A stretch of 64,000 nucleotides of DNA from Heterohyrax brucei (Eukaryota; Chordata; Mammalia; Hyracoidea; Procaviidae). The stretch's first letter is position 1; every line of letters begins with the position of its first letter. The DNA lies in assembly GCA_028571685.1 (NCBI GenBank), contig CM053142.1:63203296-63267295 (forward strand). Reading direction: 5' to 3'. This document shows, piece after piece, positions 33,916-45,049 of the stretch. The position numbers were made by a program, and so were the translations under genes. Below the pieces are notes generated by a model. It made no database searches. It was not told where the DNA came from and saw only the letters and a list, made by a program, of their open reading frames with translations.

Positions 33916-34115
33916 AAGAAGCCCTGGCGACATAAAGGCCTCAGCTGCTAACTGCAAAGTTGATGGTTCAAATCCGCCAGTCTCTCTATGAGAGAAAAGA
34001 CTTGGAGATCGGCTCCTGTAAAGATTGCAGCCTAGGAAACCCCATGGGGTGGTTCTACTCTGTCCTATAGGGTCGCTCTAAGTAGGAATCCACTCGATAG
34101 TACACAGCAACAACT
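33916..34115 (+). mobile_element. AfroSINE, long form, inserted in L1
   Basis: Sense copy with the extra central module (agacttggagatcggctcct, gtaaagattgcagcctagga) between head and body, ending tagtacacagcaacaac. The flanks share taagtcaa, a probable target-site duplication. Confidence 0.92.
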
Positions 34116-34300
34116 AAGTCAAATGGTAAACAGTAGACGGAAAAAATACGTTTGCAACACAGATGACCAAAGACAAGTCAATATCCCACATAGAGTTCCC
34201 ACAAATTCATAATGCAAAGACAATCCCAGCTGGAAAAACAAAAATCCAATTTATGTTATTACTGTTAATGTATTAAAATTGAATGCACACCTGGACAAAG
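34116..34300 (+). mobile_element. L1 ORF2/3' fragment, continuation
   Basis: Continues the interrupted L1 (gtttgcaacacagatgacca, catagagttcccacaaattc). Confidence 0.65.
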
Positions 34301-35585
34301 ACTTGAAAACATTAGGAACCAATACAAATAGTAATATCATTCCAGGAAGGCTCATGGGCAATTTTTACCTTGAACTTTTATTCATGTGAAAGACAGGCTG
34401 CAATCATTGGAGATGTTTAAAGATAAGAAAATAATTTCATTTAACCTGCCTTCTCCCCATTTTAAAGATGAGGCCCAGATGGGGGAAGTGACTTGCTGAA
34501 AGGTGGGGTTGCCATGAGCTGGAGGCTACTTGAGGGTTACTTGCACTCTGGCCAACATCTTGGGCTGGGATTCCAGCTGCCCCTGCCTGCCCTCTACCCC
34601 AACCTTGGGGCGAGTCAGAGCCTTTAGAGGACTGCTTGATCACAGGTGTCTTCTGACGTCCCCCAGGGCCAGCCTGCTTGAGGATAGGAGGAGGAAGGAA
34701 GGAAGAAACAAGGACAGGTGCCAGAAAAACTTGGAATTCAAATAAAGAGCAGTGGACTCAGGCACATGGGTAAGGCAGGGAACATAGATGCCTGTTCTAG
34801 GCCGCCAGGTGCGCCTGTGCCTCTGGAAGGTTCAGAATTCCTAACTAAAGCCACTAATAGCATAGGCAAAGGATACAGCTTTTTCACCACCCACAGTGCT
34901 GGCATTTCAGGTGGGAGTGCCCACCCAAAGTCACAGGCTGCCACAGGGGTGCCTGAGGGAAACCTGTTACCTGTTCTAATCCTGCCTTCACTTCTCCAGG
35001 AGCACACTCTAAGGGCTGAGAGCCACTCGTCTGCCTGGCACTGAGGGCAGGCTCCCATGATCCACCCCAGACCCCAGACTCACTGCATTGGCACATTCGT
35101 GGGCAGCATAAGCTTGTTGTCCCCAGGGTCTGGGCTGGCAGCACTGTTGGGGTTGTAGTCTCTGTGGGGTTGCTGCTAGCAGGATCACTCAGGACAGTCC
35201 AGCCCTTTCCTTATTCTCTTCCATCTATCCCCTCCCTCCTTGGGTCGCCTCTGCCTGGGACAGGGAGCTCCCCATGCAGCCCTTCTTGCTTTTACTGGGG
35301 GCTTAGTTCTGAACTGTAAGTCCTGCTCTGCCTGCCTGTGACCAGTATGGCCACCTCCCCATTCCAAGGTCACGGCTCAGGGCCCCTGACTCAGGCAGGT
35401 CTTACCTGAAGTTGGCTGAATGCTTCCAACATTCCAGACTTCTCAGCTTTCCTCCCCAGTGGAGAACCAAACAAAGAGACCCAAAGAATTCATTCCCATT
35501 AAAAATACCACTGGAGATGTGATAAGAAGTGCTCTTCAGTGCTGTGGCACCCTTCTCTAAAACCAAAAACTGCAGTCTGACCATA
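34301..35585. other. Unique intronic stretch
   Basis: A decayed MIR-like segment lies at about 34430-34510 (cccattttaaagatgaggcc). The rest, including a GC-richer part at 34540-35400, holds nothing I can identify. Confidence 0.4.
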
Positions 35586-35745
35586 ATAAAGGAGCCCTGT
35601 TGGTGCAGTCCTTAAGAACTTTGGCTGCTAACCAAAAAGGTCAGCAGTTCAAATCCACCAGCCACTCCTCGAGAACCCTATGGGACAGTTCTACTCTGTC
35701 CTACAGGCTTGCTATGAGTCAGAATTGACTTGAAGGCAATTGGTT
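35586..35745 (+). mobile_element. AfroSINE
   Basis: Full sense copy: ggagccctgttggtgcagtc, ttggctgctaaccaaaaagg, gttcaaatccaccagccact and tcctacaggcttgctatgag. Confidence 0.95.
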
Positions 35746-36039
35746 AATCACAGGAATAAGACAAGTCCAAATTGAGGGCCCTTTTACAAAATCCCTGACC
35801 ACTAATCCACAAACTGCCGAGGTCAAGAAAACAAACAAACTAAAAGACAAAAGTTGTCATAGACCAGAGAATGTCATAGACCAAAGAAGACTAAAGAGAC
35901 ATGAGGACGAGCTGTCATGTCATGTCCTGGGTGGAATTCTGGACCAGAAAGAAGGTATTAGTGGAACAACTGGTAAAATCCGAAGTTTAGCAAATAGATG
36001 ATAGATAAACTTGGGGTGGCAAACTACTAGTAACAAAAG

Positions 36040-36205
36040 GCATTCGTGTAGTGTTCACAGTGTGCTGTTCTAAGCACTCACCATGTGTTAAACTATCAAT
36101 CCTCACAAAACCTGACAGAGGCAGGTAGTATTACTACCCTTATCCTACTGACAAGGAAGCTGAGGCACAGACAATTTGTGAACCAGCTGTGAAATACAAC
36201 ACGTC
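36040..36205 (-). mobile_element. MIR-type fragment
   Basis: Antisense order tgtgctgttctaagcactca, cctgacagaggcaggtagta, ttactacccttatcctactg and aaggaagctgaggcacagac. Confidence 0.65.
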
Positions 36206-36211
36206 CAATAC

Positions 36212-36413
36212 ACATCAAACCAAATTGGTTGCCACTGAGTTGATTCCAACTCCGTGGGTTTCAGAATAGAACCTGCTCCTCAGGGTTTTCAGTGCCCGTC
36301 ATTTTTCAGAGGTAAACCACCAGGCTTTTCTTCCTAAGTGCCCCTGGTTGAATTCAAACCTGAACCTTTTGGTTAGTAGCCAAGAACTTAACTATTTGCA
36401 CCATGCAGAGACT
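36212..36413 (-). mobile_element. AfroSINE, second subtype
   Basis: Antisense copy with gggtttcagaatagaacctg, ggttttcagtgcccgtcatt, gaggtaaaccaccaggcttt and the usual head (cttttggttagtagcc). This subtype differs from the common one in the body. It sits between two MIR-type fragments. Confidence 0.85.
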
Positions 36414-36565
36414 CAGTATGCACTATCTCACTTCTTAGGACAACTCTTCATGGTGGGTGCTATCACCCCCTTTTTATTAAGGCTCCAAGGAGGTAAATGA
36501 CTTGCCCAATTTCCCATAGCTCCTACGTAGCAGAGCCTAAACCCCAGACAGGCTATTTTCAAGTT
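36414..36565 (-). mobile_element. MIR-type fragment
   Basis: Antisense: tatgcactatctcacttctt, gtaaatgacttgcccaattt and agctcctacgtagcagagcc. Confidence 0.6.
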
Positions 36566-37335
36566 CATACCAATCACTCTACTTCATGAGACCTTCGGGC
36601 AGTGTGTACTTATGCATTCATTTGCCAAGCCCCAGTTGGCAGTCCTCAGTGTCTTGCTCAGTACCTGGTACGGTGATGGTGCTCAAAGTATCAGTACGCA
36701 AAGAAGTATAACACACAATCCCACCATCTGAGAAAACAACCACATTAGCAGAGGGTGAAGTTCCTGTTTCGTTGAAACTAAAAAACAAAGCCACGGTGAG
36801 ACTGTAGGCAGACGGATCATTGCCCACTTTGTCCTTCTCTGCCCAAGTCTGTACTTCATCCTAAATCCCCAGACTGTAGGTCTCAGGGCTTCCTCTCTCT
36901 TCCTCCCTCAGTTCTCACTCTCTCTGGGAGCACCACCACCACAACAGATAGATCGCTAGACACCAGAGGCCAGGAAGGGGCATAAGGAACAAGAAGGAAG
37001 AGACCAAGTCCCTTGGGGGGCACCAGACATCTGATGCCAGGATGTCCCAGTGCAGCCTGTCCACACATGAGGCAAGGGTGTAAGTAAAATCTGCCTCTGT
37101 TCACAGAACCCAGACAGGGCTTCTTCCCTTCAGTAGGGCTGACGTGAAGTCTTGTCACCCATCCCACCCTAGACAAGGTTTTGGGGTATATAGGGAGGGG
37201 TGCACCAGTTCTACACAAATAGATCATAATCACTGTGTGCTTTCATTCAAATTCTTTAATTGCTAAGCCTCCAATTTCTCAACCTTTGTTAGCTTACAAC
37301 AGAAAGAAACGCTGCCTGTTCCTGTGTCAACCTCA
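36566..37335. other. Unique intronic stretch
   Basis: I recognise neither a repeat nor an exon. The longest open frame (116 codons, minus strand) has no recognisable domain. Confidence 0.4.
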
Positions 37336-37585
37336 TGAGTGATAGGTTGTGGCTTAGATCTATAGACTTTTCATTGACCGATCTTTGGAAGTATGTAGAT
37401 CACTAGGTCTTTCTTCCTAGTTTGTCTTAGTCTGGTAGCTCCCTTGAAATGTGTTAGCTTCATAGCAACTCACAAGCCTCCACTGACAGACAGGTGGTGA
37501 TAGCATGGAAGATACACTGACCAGGACTTGAACTCAGGTCTTGTGCATGGGAGGTGAGAATTCTACTACTGAACCACAGGCGCAC
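37336..37585 (-). mobile_element. SINE with tRNA-Gly-like head
   Basis: On the minus strand the element starts at about 37585 with tggttcagtagtagaattct, then cacctcccatgcacaagacc and gttcaagtcc. This is very close to tRNA-Gly (GGTTCAGTGGTAGAATTCTCGCC... and GGTTCGATTCC), so both pol III boxes are visible. The body then matches 3548-3800 in order. It is a SINE, not a tRNA gene, because the acceptor stem does not pair. Confidence 0.75.
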
Positions 37586-38381
37586 AGAAGGAAGTTGGGT
37601 GGCTCAGTCAGAATTTCAGGGCATAATCCAAATAAGATATGAGCTAAGTCTACAAAAAAGGCCATTTGGGCCTGAAGGATAAGGGAACCTAGGGCTCAGT
37701 CAGAGAAAGACCCTGCCTTAAACACTGATGAAGCTGAGAGAGAGTGGGAGTGACCAAATAGAGACCCAAGGGGTCAGCTGGCTGGCTGAAAGAAGAAGGA
37801 AACATCAAGTGCTCCGAAGAGCTAATTAAAGCTTGAGCCAGGGCCAGGCTCTTAAAATGATGGGAGGCTGTTCACCTATAACTTTCCACATCTATATTTA
37901 GGTTGAGACTCAAGATTCCACTCCGTGGCCATAAAAATAGTTGAGTAGTTTACAAGAACTGATGATGTGTGCAGTATTGCAGCGAGTGAGCGGGCAGAGA
38001 GACGGAGGAGGGGAAACTCCTCAGGAAGAGGATAAAAGAGGAAAAGCCTGGAATCCCAACAGGGCAAGCTGGAAGGAGGAATCCCTTCTCCTTACCGTGA
38101 TGAAGATAACTCATTTACCCCTCCCCTTTAGAAGGAAAAAAGCCAGGGGACCTCTCAGAAGGAGATGCCTAGAGAGCTAGGAGAAAGAAGGAATCCTACA
38201 ACCATTTCCAGTCAGCTCCCCACCCCCCTCCACCTGTCACAGCACTGTCATCGCTAGCCCTGGTAGGGGCTGAAGACTTATCTCTATTTTCCACCCTTCC
38301 TCAATTTTTTTTAAACTCCTCCAGGAAGCCTTCCATAGCTAAAGACAGTAAAAATGCATGCATCCACCCACACACCCACAA

Positions 38382-38411
38382 ACTCACAGACACACACACA
38401 CACACACACAC
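38382..38411. repeat. (CA)n microsatellite
   Basis: CA repeats immediately before the mariner terminal inverted repeat. Confidence 0.9.
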
Positions 38412-38876
38412 GGTCTGACAATGAAGTCCGTGAACTTCACTGTTCTCATTGCTGAATATCACTACAGTCACCTTTCAAGAACTCTTTGTGGAACAGCCAT
38501 TGCGTGCATAGTGGCACAGTGGCAAGTTTGCTGACTTAACTATATAGTTATCTGTGAGGTAGTTTAAGCCAGTAAACAAAATAACTGTATTGAAACACCC
38601 TATCTACTCACCTGATCTGGCCCTCAATGACTTTTTTCTTTACTGGAAGATCAAGGAAATATTGAAAGGAAGACATTTGATGACATTCAGGACATTAAGG
38701 GTAATACAACGACAGCTCTGTTGGCCATTCCAAAATTGCTCTGAAGCATGGACTAGGTGCTGGCATTGGTGCATGGCTTCCCAAGGGGAGGACTTCAAAG
38801 GGTGGCCCCAGTGATATTCAGCAATGAGGTATGTAGCACTTTTTCTAGGATGAATTTGAGGACTTAACTGACAGTG
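38412..38876 (+). mobile_element. Internally deleted mariner-family DNA transposon
   Basis: The 5' inverted repeat ggtctgacaatgaagtccgt (38412) is mirrored by a decayed 3' repeat (gaatttgaggacttaactga near 38852). Between them a plus-strand frame includes YSPDLALNDFFLYWKIKE, the catalytic-core signature of mariner transposases (canonical YSPDLAPSDFHLF). At about 465 bp it is far shorter than the usual 1.3 kb and the frame is broken, so it is inactive. Confidence 0.8.
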
Positions 38877-39009
38877 CTCATATATATATGTATACCCTTG
38901 TTTTCTTAGAAATGTCTCCTATTCCTGATGGGAGTAGGAAAGGGGATCCAACTAACCAAAGCAACTTTGATGAACAAGAACAAGTTGTAGAACTTCCATT
39001 ATGTACTTT

Positions 39010-39400
39010 AAAGATTTAAAGTTATTGTAATTAAGACATGGTGGTATTGGCATAATGGTAGACACACAGATTGACGCCAGCAAACAGAAAGGCTAGAAAT
39101 GGGCTCACACATACATCATCAATTCTCACTAAAAGTGCCTAGACAATTCAAAGGAGAAATGATAATCTTTTCAATGGATAGTGTTGGAGCAACTGGATAT
39201 TCATATGCAAATATAAACTTCAATCCATACCTTGTCCTATACACAAAAATTAGCATGAAATAGATTGTAAGCATGATAACAGCTACAATGACAAAACTTC
39301 TTTTTAAAAAACCATGAGAAATCTTGTGACCTTGGGTAGGGAAAGATTCTGAGACAGGACACAAAAATCATAGCCCATAAAATAATTCATAAAGGAGTAA
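39010..39400 (+). mobile_element. L1 ORF2 fragment
   Basis: Sense-strand L1: the translation includes a KTWWYWHNGRHTD-like motif characteristic of the late ORF2 region. Frames are broken. Confidence 0.7.
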
Positions 39401-39870
39401 AACTACCCCACCACCAGATAATAAGATACTGTACACAGAGAACCCTAAAGATTCCATAAGAAAACTACTAGAACTAATAGAAAGATTTAGCAGAGTATAC
39501 AAGATAAATATAAAAAAATCAGTTTCAGATCTGTATACACCAATAAAGAGATCTACAAAAAAGGAAATCAGGAAAGCAATACCATTTATAATAGCTCCAA
39601 AAAAATAAATAAATAAAATACCTAGGAATAAATCTTACAAGGCATATGCAAGGACTTATACAAAGAAAACTACAAGACACTAGACACCTCTATAAATGGA
39701 AAAATACACCATGCTAATGACTCAACAATATGAAAATGTCAATTCAACCCAAAGTAATCTACAAATTCAATGTAATCCAGATCCAAATATCAACAGCATT
39801 CTTAATGAGATTGAAAAACTAATCATTAACTGTATATGGTAAGGAAAGAGGCCCCAGATAAGTAAAGCAT
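39401..39870 (+). mobile_element. L1 ORF2 fragment, out of order with its neighbour
   Basis: The broken-frame translation resembles the LYTPIKRSTKKEIRKAIPF region of L1 ORF2, which normally lies upstream of the part found at 39010-39400. The two pieces therefore come from separate insertions or a rearrangement. Confidence 0.7.
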
Positions 39871-40109
39871 TACTGAAGAAAAAGAACTAAGTAGAATGGT
39901 TTTCAGGAAGGGGAGCATAAAACACTGACTAGATAGTAGGTAAGTGGTACTTTGGGGAATAGAAACACACAGTACACGGAAAGTCTGCACAACTTGACTG
40001 GGGGCAAGGTCACAGAAGCTTCCCAAACACATTCAAATGTCCTAAGAGAATAAGCTACTGGCTGAGGGCTGGAGACCACAGTTTGGGGAGAATGTGGGAG
40101 GGAGGGGGA

Positions 40110-40850
40110 CATTTAGCTCACCTGGCATAATATAAACTGTATAGAAAATGTTTTACATCCAACTATGGTGGCTAAGGTCTGAAAAGCCTGCAAGTGGCCA
40201 CTTAAGATACATCTGCTGGCCTCATCCCAGCTGGAGCCAAGTTAGAAGGAAGAAACAAAAGACACAGGGAAAAACTAGTCCAAAGGACTAATGGACCACA
40301 ACTATCACAACCTCCACCAGATGGAGCCCAGAACTACTAGATGGTACCCAGCTACCACCACTTACAGCTCTGGCTGGGATCACAATAAAGGGTTATGGGC
40401 AGAACTAAAGAGAAATACAGAACAAAATTCAAATTTACAAATGAAGACCAGGCTTGCTGGTCCAACAGAGACTAGAGAAACCCCCAAAATATGACCCATA
40501 GACACCCTTTTACCTGTAGACACCCAGTACTGGTTACTTCTGAGGTTCACCCTCAGTCAAAGATTAGACGGGTCTATGGGGTCGAGAGTAACACATAGCG
40601 TGGTTGCGCTTCACAGTTCAATCATGCATATGAGACTAATGGGCACACCAGTCCAAAAGCAGACAAGAAAGCAGGAAGGAAGAAGGAAACTGGATGAATG
40701 GAAACAGGCAATCTGAGGTGTACGAGTGAAGAATATTGACACATCGCCAGATGGCAACCAGTGTCACAAAACAATCTGTGTACTAACCATTCAGTGAGAA
40801 ACCATTTTGCTCTGTAAACTTTTGTGTAAATTACAATTTAAAAAAGAAAA
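40110..40850 (+). mobile_element. L1 3' UTR (elephant-type)
   Basis: Sequence including gtctatggggtcgagagtaa, gggcacaccagtccaaaagc, cacaaaacaatctgtgtact and ttgctctgtaaacttttgtg, then an A-rich end, follows the 3' UTR of afrotherian L1 elements as I remember it. Confidence 0.65.
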
Positions 40851-40934
40851 AATTGGTAAATTAGACTTTGTCAAACTTTTTAAAAAAATTTTTGTTCTCC
40901 AAAAGATGCTGTTTATAAAAATGAAGAACTCTTT

Positions 40935-41340
40935 TTATCAATTTTTTACGGTGATTAAGTGAATGTTTACAATCCAAGTCAATTTTCCATATAAAACCCC
41001 GAGTAGCCTCCTCTCTGTAACTCTATTTGTTCTCCTCACCCTGTGACAGCACACTCTTCTTTGTCACTCTCTACTCCAGTATCCACTCAACCGACACTGT
41101 CCCCTCCTCTCCACACTTTCCTTTCCCCTCTAAAAAGAAACCAATAGGACAGCCTCGTACATAAATTAAACCACAAAGTACACACACCACATGCATCACT
41201 CTCTGTCCCCAAGTCCAGTCCATTCTTTGTTTGAAGTGTTGGCTTTAGTACTGGTTTCGGCTCTGAGCTAGCAGCAAGCCCAGGGCCCATGTTTTCAGGG
41301 ACCCTCCAGGTTGTCGGACCATCAAGTCTGGTCTTTTAAT
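40935..41340 (-). mobile_element. L1 3' end, antisense, inserted in another L1
   Basis: The order ttaagtgaatgtttacaatc, ctctctgtaactctatttgt, tccattctttgtttgaagtg and ggaccatcaagtctggtctt is the reverse complement of an afrotherian L1 3' UTR. L1 sequence in the opposite orientation flanks it (40851-40934 and 41341 onward). Confidence 0.7.
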
Positions 41341-41791
41341 AAAGGTGAAAAATGAAGAATAAGTAATAAAAACACAAACAATTTGATAGAAAAATGAACA
41401 AAAGTTTGAACAGTTTATCCAAAGAGATATACTAACAAATAAGGATGAAAAATGCCCACAATCCTTGGTTTATACAGAAATGCAAACTAAAACCACAAAG
41501 AGATACTACTATACAACCACTAAAATGCCTAAACTTAAAAAGTCTGACAATACCAAGTGTTGGTGAGGATATGGACCAACTAAAAGTCTCACAAGCTGAT
41601 AATGGGAACGTAAAATGATATCTAATCATTTTTTATAAAGTTAAATAATGCTTACTATGTGACCCAACAGTTGAACGACTAGGTATTTATCCAAGATAAA
41701 CCAAAGCATACGTTGACCCAAAGAGCTACATGTGAATGTCCATATCAGCAACAACCTAAATGTTCGTTAACCAGTAAATGGATAAGTAAGT

Positions 41792-41996
41792 TGCTGTTGT
41801 TAGGTGTCGCTGAGCTGAATTTGGACTCATAGCCACCTCATATGACATAGTAGAGGCACCCTACAGGGTTTTCTAGGCTATAATCTTTACAGCAGCAAAT
41901 CACCAGGTCTCTCTCCTACAGCATGGTTCAGTAGATTGAACCACCAAATTTTCAGTTAGCAGCCAAGTACTCAACCACTGCACAACCAGGGCTCCT
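41792..41996 (-). mobile_element. AfroSINE, long form
   Basis: Antisense copy starting tgctgttgttaggtgtcgct, an RTE-like tail, with the extra central module (taatctttacagcagcaaat) and head cagttagcagccaagtactc. Confidence 0.9.
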
Positions 41997-42028
41997 AAGC
42001 AAAGTTTATTATAGTCATATAATGGAAT

Positions 42029-42115
42029 ACTAAACCAAACCCCATTGCCATCAAGTCAATTCTGACTCATAGTGACCCTATAGGACAGAGTAGAACTCCC
42101 CCATCGAGTTTAATG
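42029..42115 (-). mobile_element. AfroSINE 3' half
   Basis: Antisense tail and part of the body only (accaaaccccattgccatca, gaccctataggacagagtag), cut off within the body. Confidence 0.88.
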
Positions 42116-42378
42116 GAGTACTATTTAACAATAATAATAATAATAATAAAAAGACTGGTACATACGCCAACACAGATGAATTTCACGAGTCAGTCAAAAA
42201 AAAAAAAAAGCTATGCACTGTACAATTCCATTTGTACAATATTGTAAAAAGGCAAAACTATAATGACAGAAAGTAGTTGAGTTCCAGGGATGTAGGAGAG
42301 CAGCGACTGACTGCCAAAGGGAACAAGGGAACACTGAGGTGATCGAAATGTTCTACATCTTGATTGAATTGGTATTTT

Positions 42379-42544
42379 CAAAACTAAAAACCTAACCCAG
42401 TGCCATCGAGCTGATTCCAACTCATAGCGACCCTACAGGACAGAGTAGAACTGTCCTGTAGAGTTTTCAAGGAGCACCTGGTGGATTCAAACTGCCTACC
42501 TTTTGGTTAATGGTGGTAGCACTTATCCACTACGAGACCAGGGT
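42379..42544 (-). mobile_element. AfroSINE
   Basis: Full antisense copy: aacccagtgccatcgagctg, cgaccctacaggacagagta, tttcaaggagcacctggtgg and cttttggttaatggtgg. Confidence 0.94.
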
Positions 42545-43086
42545 ATTCAAGTTGGCGGTTACTCAACAATCATCAAATTTCATAGAACCATACAGTTAAA
42601 ATGGGTAAATTTTATTGTCTGTAAATCACACCTGAATACAGCTGATAAAAAACAAAGAAAAAAAACAATGACAGTCATTTTCTTCCCGTCTCACTTCCTG
42701 CTGCTTCATCAAGAGGCTATAGAATCTTCTCTACCCTCTGTCCACTTCCTGCAGATCACTTAATTATTAACCCCCCTTGAAGAAGTAGAAAGACACTGTA
42801 TGCTTCCTTCCTTTCCCACTAGATTGGATTTTCCAGAACAGATGCTTCCACACTGAGCCAAAGGAGTCCAGGGGGCCAAAAACTGGGACAGTGAGAAAAT
42901 TAGAGGTGCGTAGAACGAATGGAGGAAATTCTGGATCTGGGCCTTGATGGTTGAGAGCCCCTGGAAAGCCCAATGCAAACAGCACTCAGCTGGAGGTGGA
43001 GACACAGCCCCCATTGGACTCCGGGTGTGTCAGGTCACAGTAAAGGGGGCTTTATGCCTGCCCTGTTTATCACACTGAGTGGTGGA

Positions 43087-43224
43087 AACTGTGTGAGACT
43101 CTGAATGTGAGTCTGTCTTGGGAAAAGCATCACAAACCCTACACAGACGCAAAAAAATCTTGCACTGACTATTATTGATAATATTAGTCTGTGCCACTAA
43201 GAAACTCTAGGATTCTATTGTAAA
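43087..43224. repeat. Local duplication, copy A (138 bp)
   Basis: From aactgtgtgagactctgaat to aggattctattgtaaa it matches copy B at 43866-44000 closely, with a few substitutions and 1-2-bp indels. It is not a repeat family I recognise. Confidence 0.9.
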
Positions 43225-43670
43225 GAGAGGCCCCCATCCCCACCCCTCCTCCAGCCCTAGGGGGCTGTGAAGGGAGGGGCAGATTTCCTTTGCTTATTGG
43301 TGTAATCTGCCTCTAGCCTTCTTCCACAGGAAGCTCTTTCTAAGGGTCTCGATAGGCAAGTACTTGCAGCTGTCTCAGCAAATAGGGGTGACAGGCTACA
43401 AAAAATTCTGCTCTGTTGGTATCTAGGTCTGGGTTAGCTGAACAAGTTCGGTGTTCTCCCCTGAGTCCAAAGCTGACATCACCGTAGATACCTCTCATCA
43501 CTAGTGCTTGCTTTGCTTTGATTCTCAGCTTACTTTGGAGGGAGATTTAGAGGTCATCTAAAGGACAAGAATGACAGTAACCTAGGGAAAATGTAGCCTG
43601 CCTCTCTTTTCAGAGACTTTTTTCCTGAAATCACATGGAAGATTCTTCAGATGCTTGTATGAAGAACATA

Positions 43671-43865
43671 AGGTCCCCTAGTGGCACAAACAGTTGGTGC
43701 TGAATTACCAACAAAAAAGTTAGCAGTTCGAATTCACCCAGTAGCACCATAGGAGAAGACATAGAGCTCTCCTTCCCTAAGATTAGGGCCACTGAAAGCC
43801 CTAGGGAGTGAAACTATACTCTGAAACTCAGAGGTCACTCATGAAGTCACTGTTGAATCACCTGC
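43671..43865 (+). mobile_element. AfroSINE, second subtype, diverged
   Basis: Sense copy: tcccctagtggcacaaacag, gttcgaattcacccagtagc, then a decayed body to tcactgttgaatcacctgca. Its end abuts copy B of the local duplication at base 43866. Confidence 0.75.
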
Positions 43866-44000
43866 AACTGTGTGAGACTGAATGTGAGTCTGTCTTGGGA
43901 AAAGCATTACAAACCCTACAGAGACGCAAAAAATCTCACAATGACTATTATTGACAATACTAGTCTGTGCCACTAAGAAACTCTAGGATTCTATTGTAAA
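43866..44000. repeat. Local duplication, copy B (135 bp)
   Basis: Direct-orientation partner of 43087-43224, offset about 779 bp. Confidence 0.9.
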
Positions 44001-44239
44001 CAGTCTGCAACAGGCTTACCTAGCAGTGATCCAGTGTTTTCCCTCAAGTTCCACAGAGCATCAGCACCCCCACAGAGCTAATCCAGGGGACAGTTTGGGG
44101 TCAAGAGAGAAGCTGAGCGAGCAGGTCACAGAACCTTCCACCAGTGCAACTCTGATTTGGGATGTTTTACTCACTGGGGATCTCCACTACATTTAATTTG
44201 AAAAAAAACAAGTTTTCTTGTTTTAGAAAACAGTAGGCA

Positions 44240-44730
44240 CACAGAACCTTGCACACAAATATTTATACCACCTTTACTCACAATAGCCAAAAGGTGGAAG
44301 GAACTCAAATGGCTGTCCCCACAGATGGATAAACAAATTAAGGTATCTCCATGCAGTGACATATTTTTCAGCCACAGAAAGGAACGAAGTCCTGGTATAT
44401 GCTATGACAACGGTGAACTTGAGTGAAAACAGCCGGACACTAAAGATCCAGTCTTGTAGATTCTTTTATGTGAAGTATCCAGAGTAGGTCAATCTTTAGG
44501 AATGGAAAGTAAATCTGTGTTTGCCAAGACTGGGAGGAAGCGGGGAATGAAGAGAGACTGCTTAAGGGGTACTAGGTGGTCTTCCTGAGTGATGAAACGG
44601 TTCAGAGACTTAGACAGAAGTAGTGGTTGCACAATATTGTGAATACACTAAGTGCCACTGAACTGTATACTTTAAAATGGTTAATTGTATGTTATGTGAA
44701 CTCTACCTCAGCTGGAAAAAAAAAATAGCT
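44240..44730 (+). mobile_element. L1M 3' end
   Basis: Sense order gcacacagaaccttgcacac, ctcacaatagccaaaaggtg, gataaacaaattaaggtatc, acggttcagagacttagaca and tttaaaatggttaattgtat, ending in an A-rich tail. Confidence 0.75.
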
Positions 44731-44897
44731 AGTTTGGAAAGCCTTCTAACCTGAAGCCCTCCTGCTGTAACTACTAAAGCTAGCTCTACTTCATCCAGTG
44801 GCGGTGGTCTTAAAAGAAAAGTTGTTTGTCTGTCTTCCTGCAGCGGCCCTTGCAAGACCTCCTTTCCTGACTGCCCATAGCAAGTCTGGAAATGCTG

Positions 44898-45045
44898 GTA
44901 AAATACTGATTAAATACTGTGGCTGCTAACCAAAACATCAGCAGTTCAAATCCACCAGGCACTCCTTGAAAACTCTGTGAGGCAGTTCTGTAGGGTTGCT
45001 GTGAGTAGGAAACAACTTGATGGCAGTGGGTTTGGTTTTGTTTAT
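44898..45045 (+). mobile_element. AfroSINE with body deletion
   Basis: Sense copy: ctgtggctgctaaccaaaac, gttcaaatccaccaggcact and aggcagttctgtagggttgc. The ctactctgtcctat segment is missing from the body. Confidence 0.9.
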
Positions 45046-45049
45046 AGCA

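Larger units (their letters stand above)
41341..42660 (+). mobile_element. Old L1M 3' end, broken by three AfroSINEs
   Basis: Sense pieces at 41341-41791 (tgttggtgaggatatggacc, gacccaacagttgaacgact), 41997-42028, 42116-42378 (ccatttgtacaatattgtaa) and 42545-42660 (gtaaattttattgtctgtaa) together follow an L1M ORF2 end and 3' UTR. An (AAT)n run lies at 42129-42150. Confidence 0.7.

Noticed and set aside
37515-37585. Possible tRNA-Gly gene
   Set aside because: The A and B boxes are visible, but the acceptor stem does not pair and the sequence continues into a SINE body shared with 3548-3800.
38590-38814. Possible host gene related to mariner transposase (SETMAR-like)
   Set aside because: The frame is short, has no SET domain nearby, and sits between decayed inverted repeats, so it is a dead transposon.
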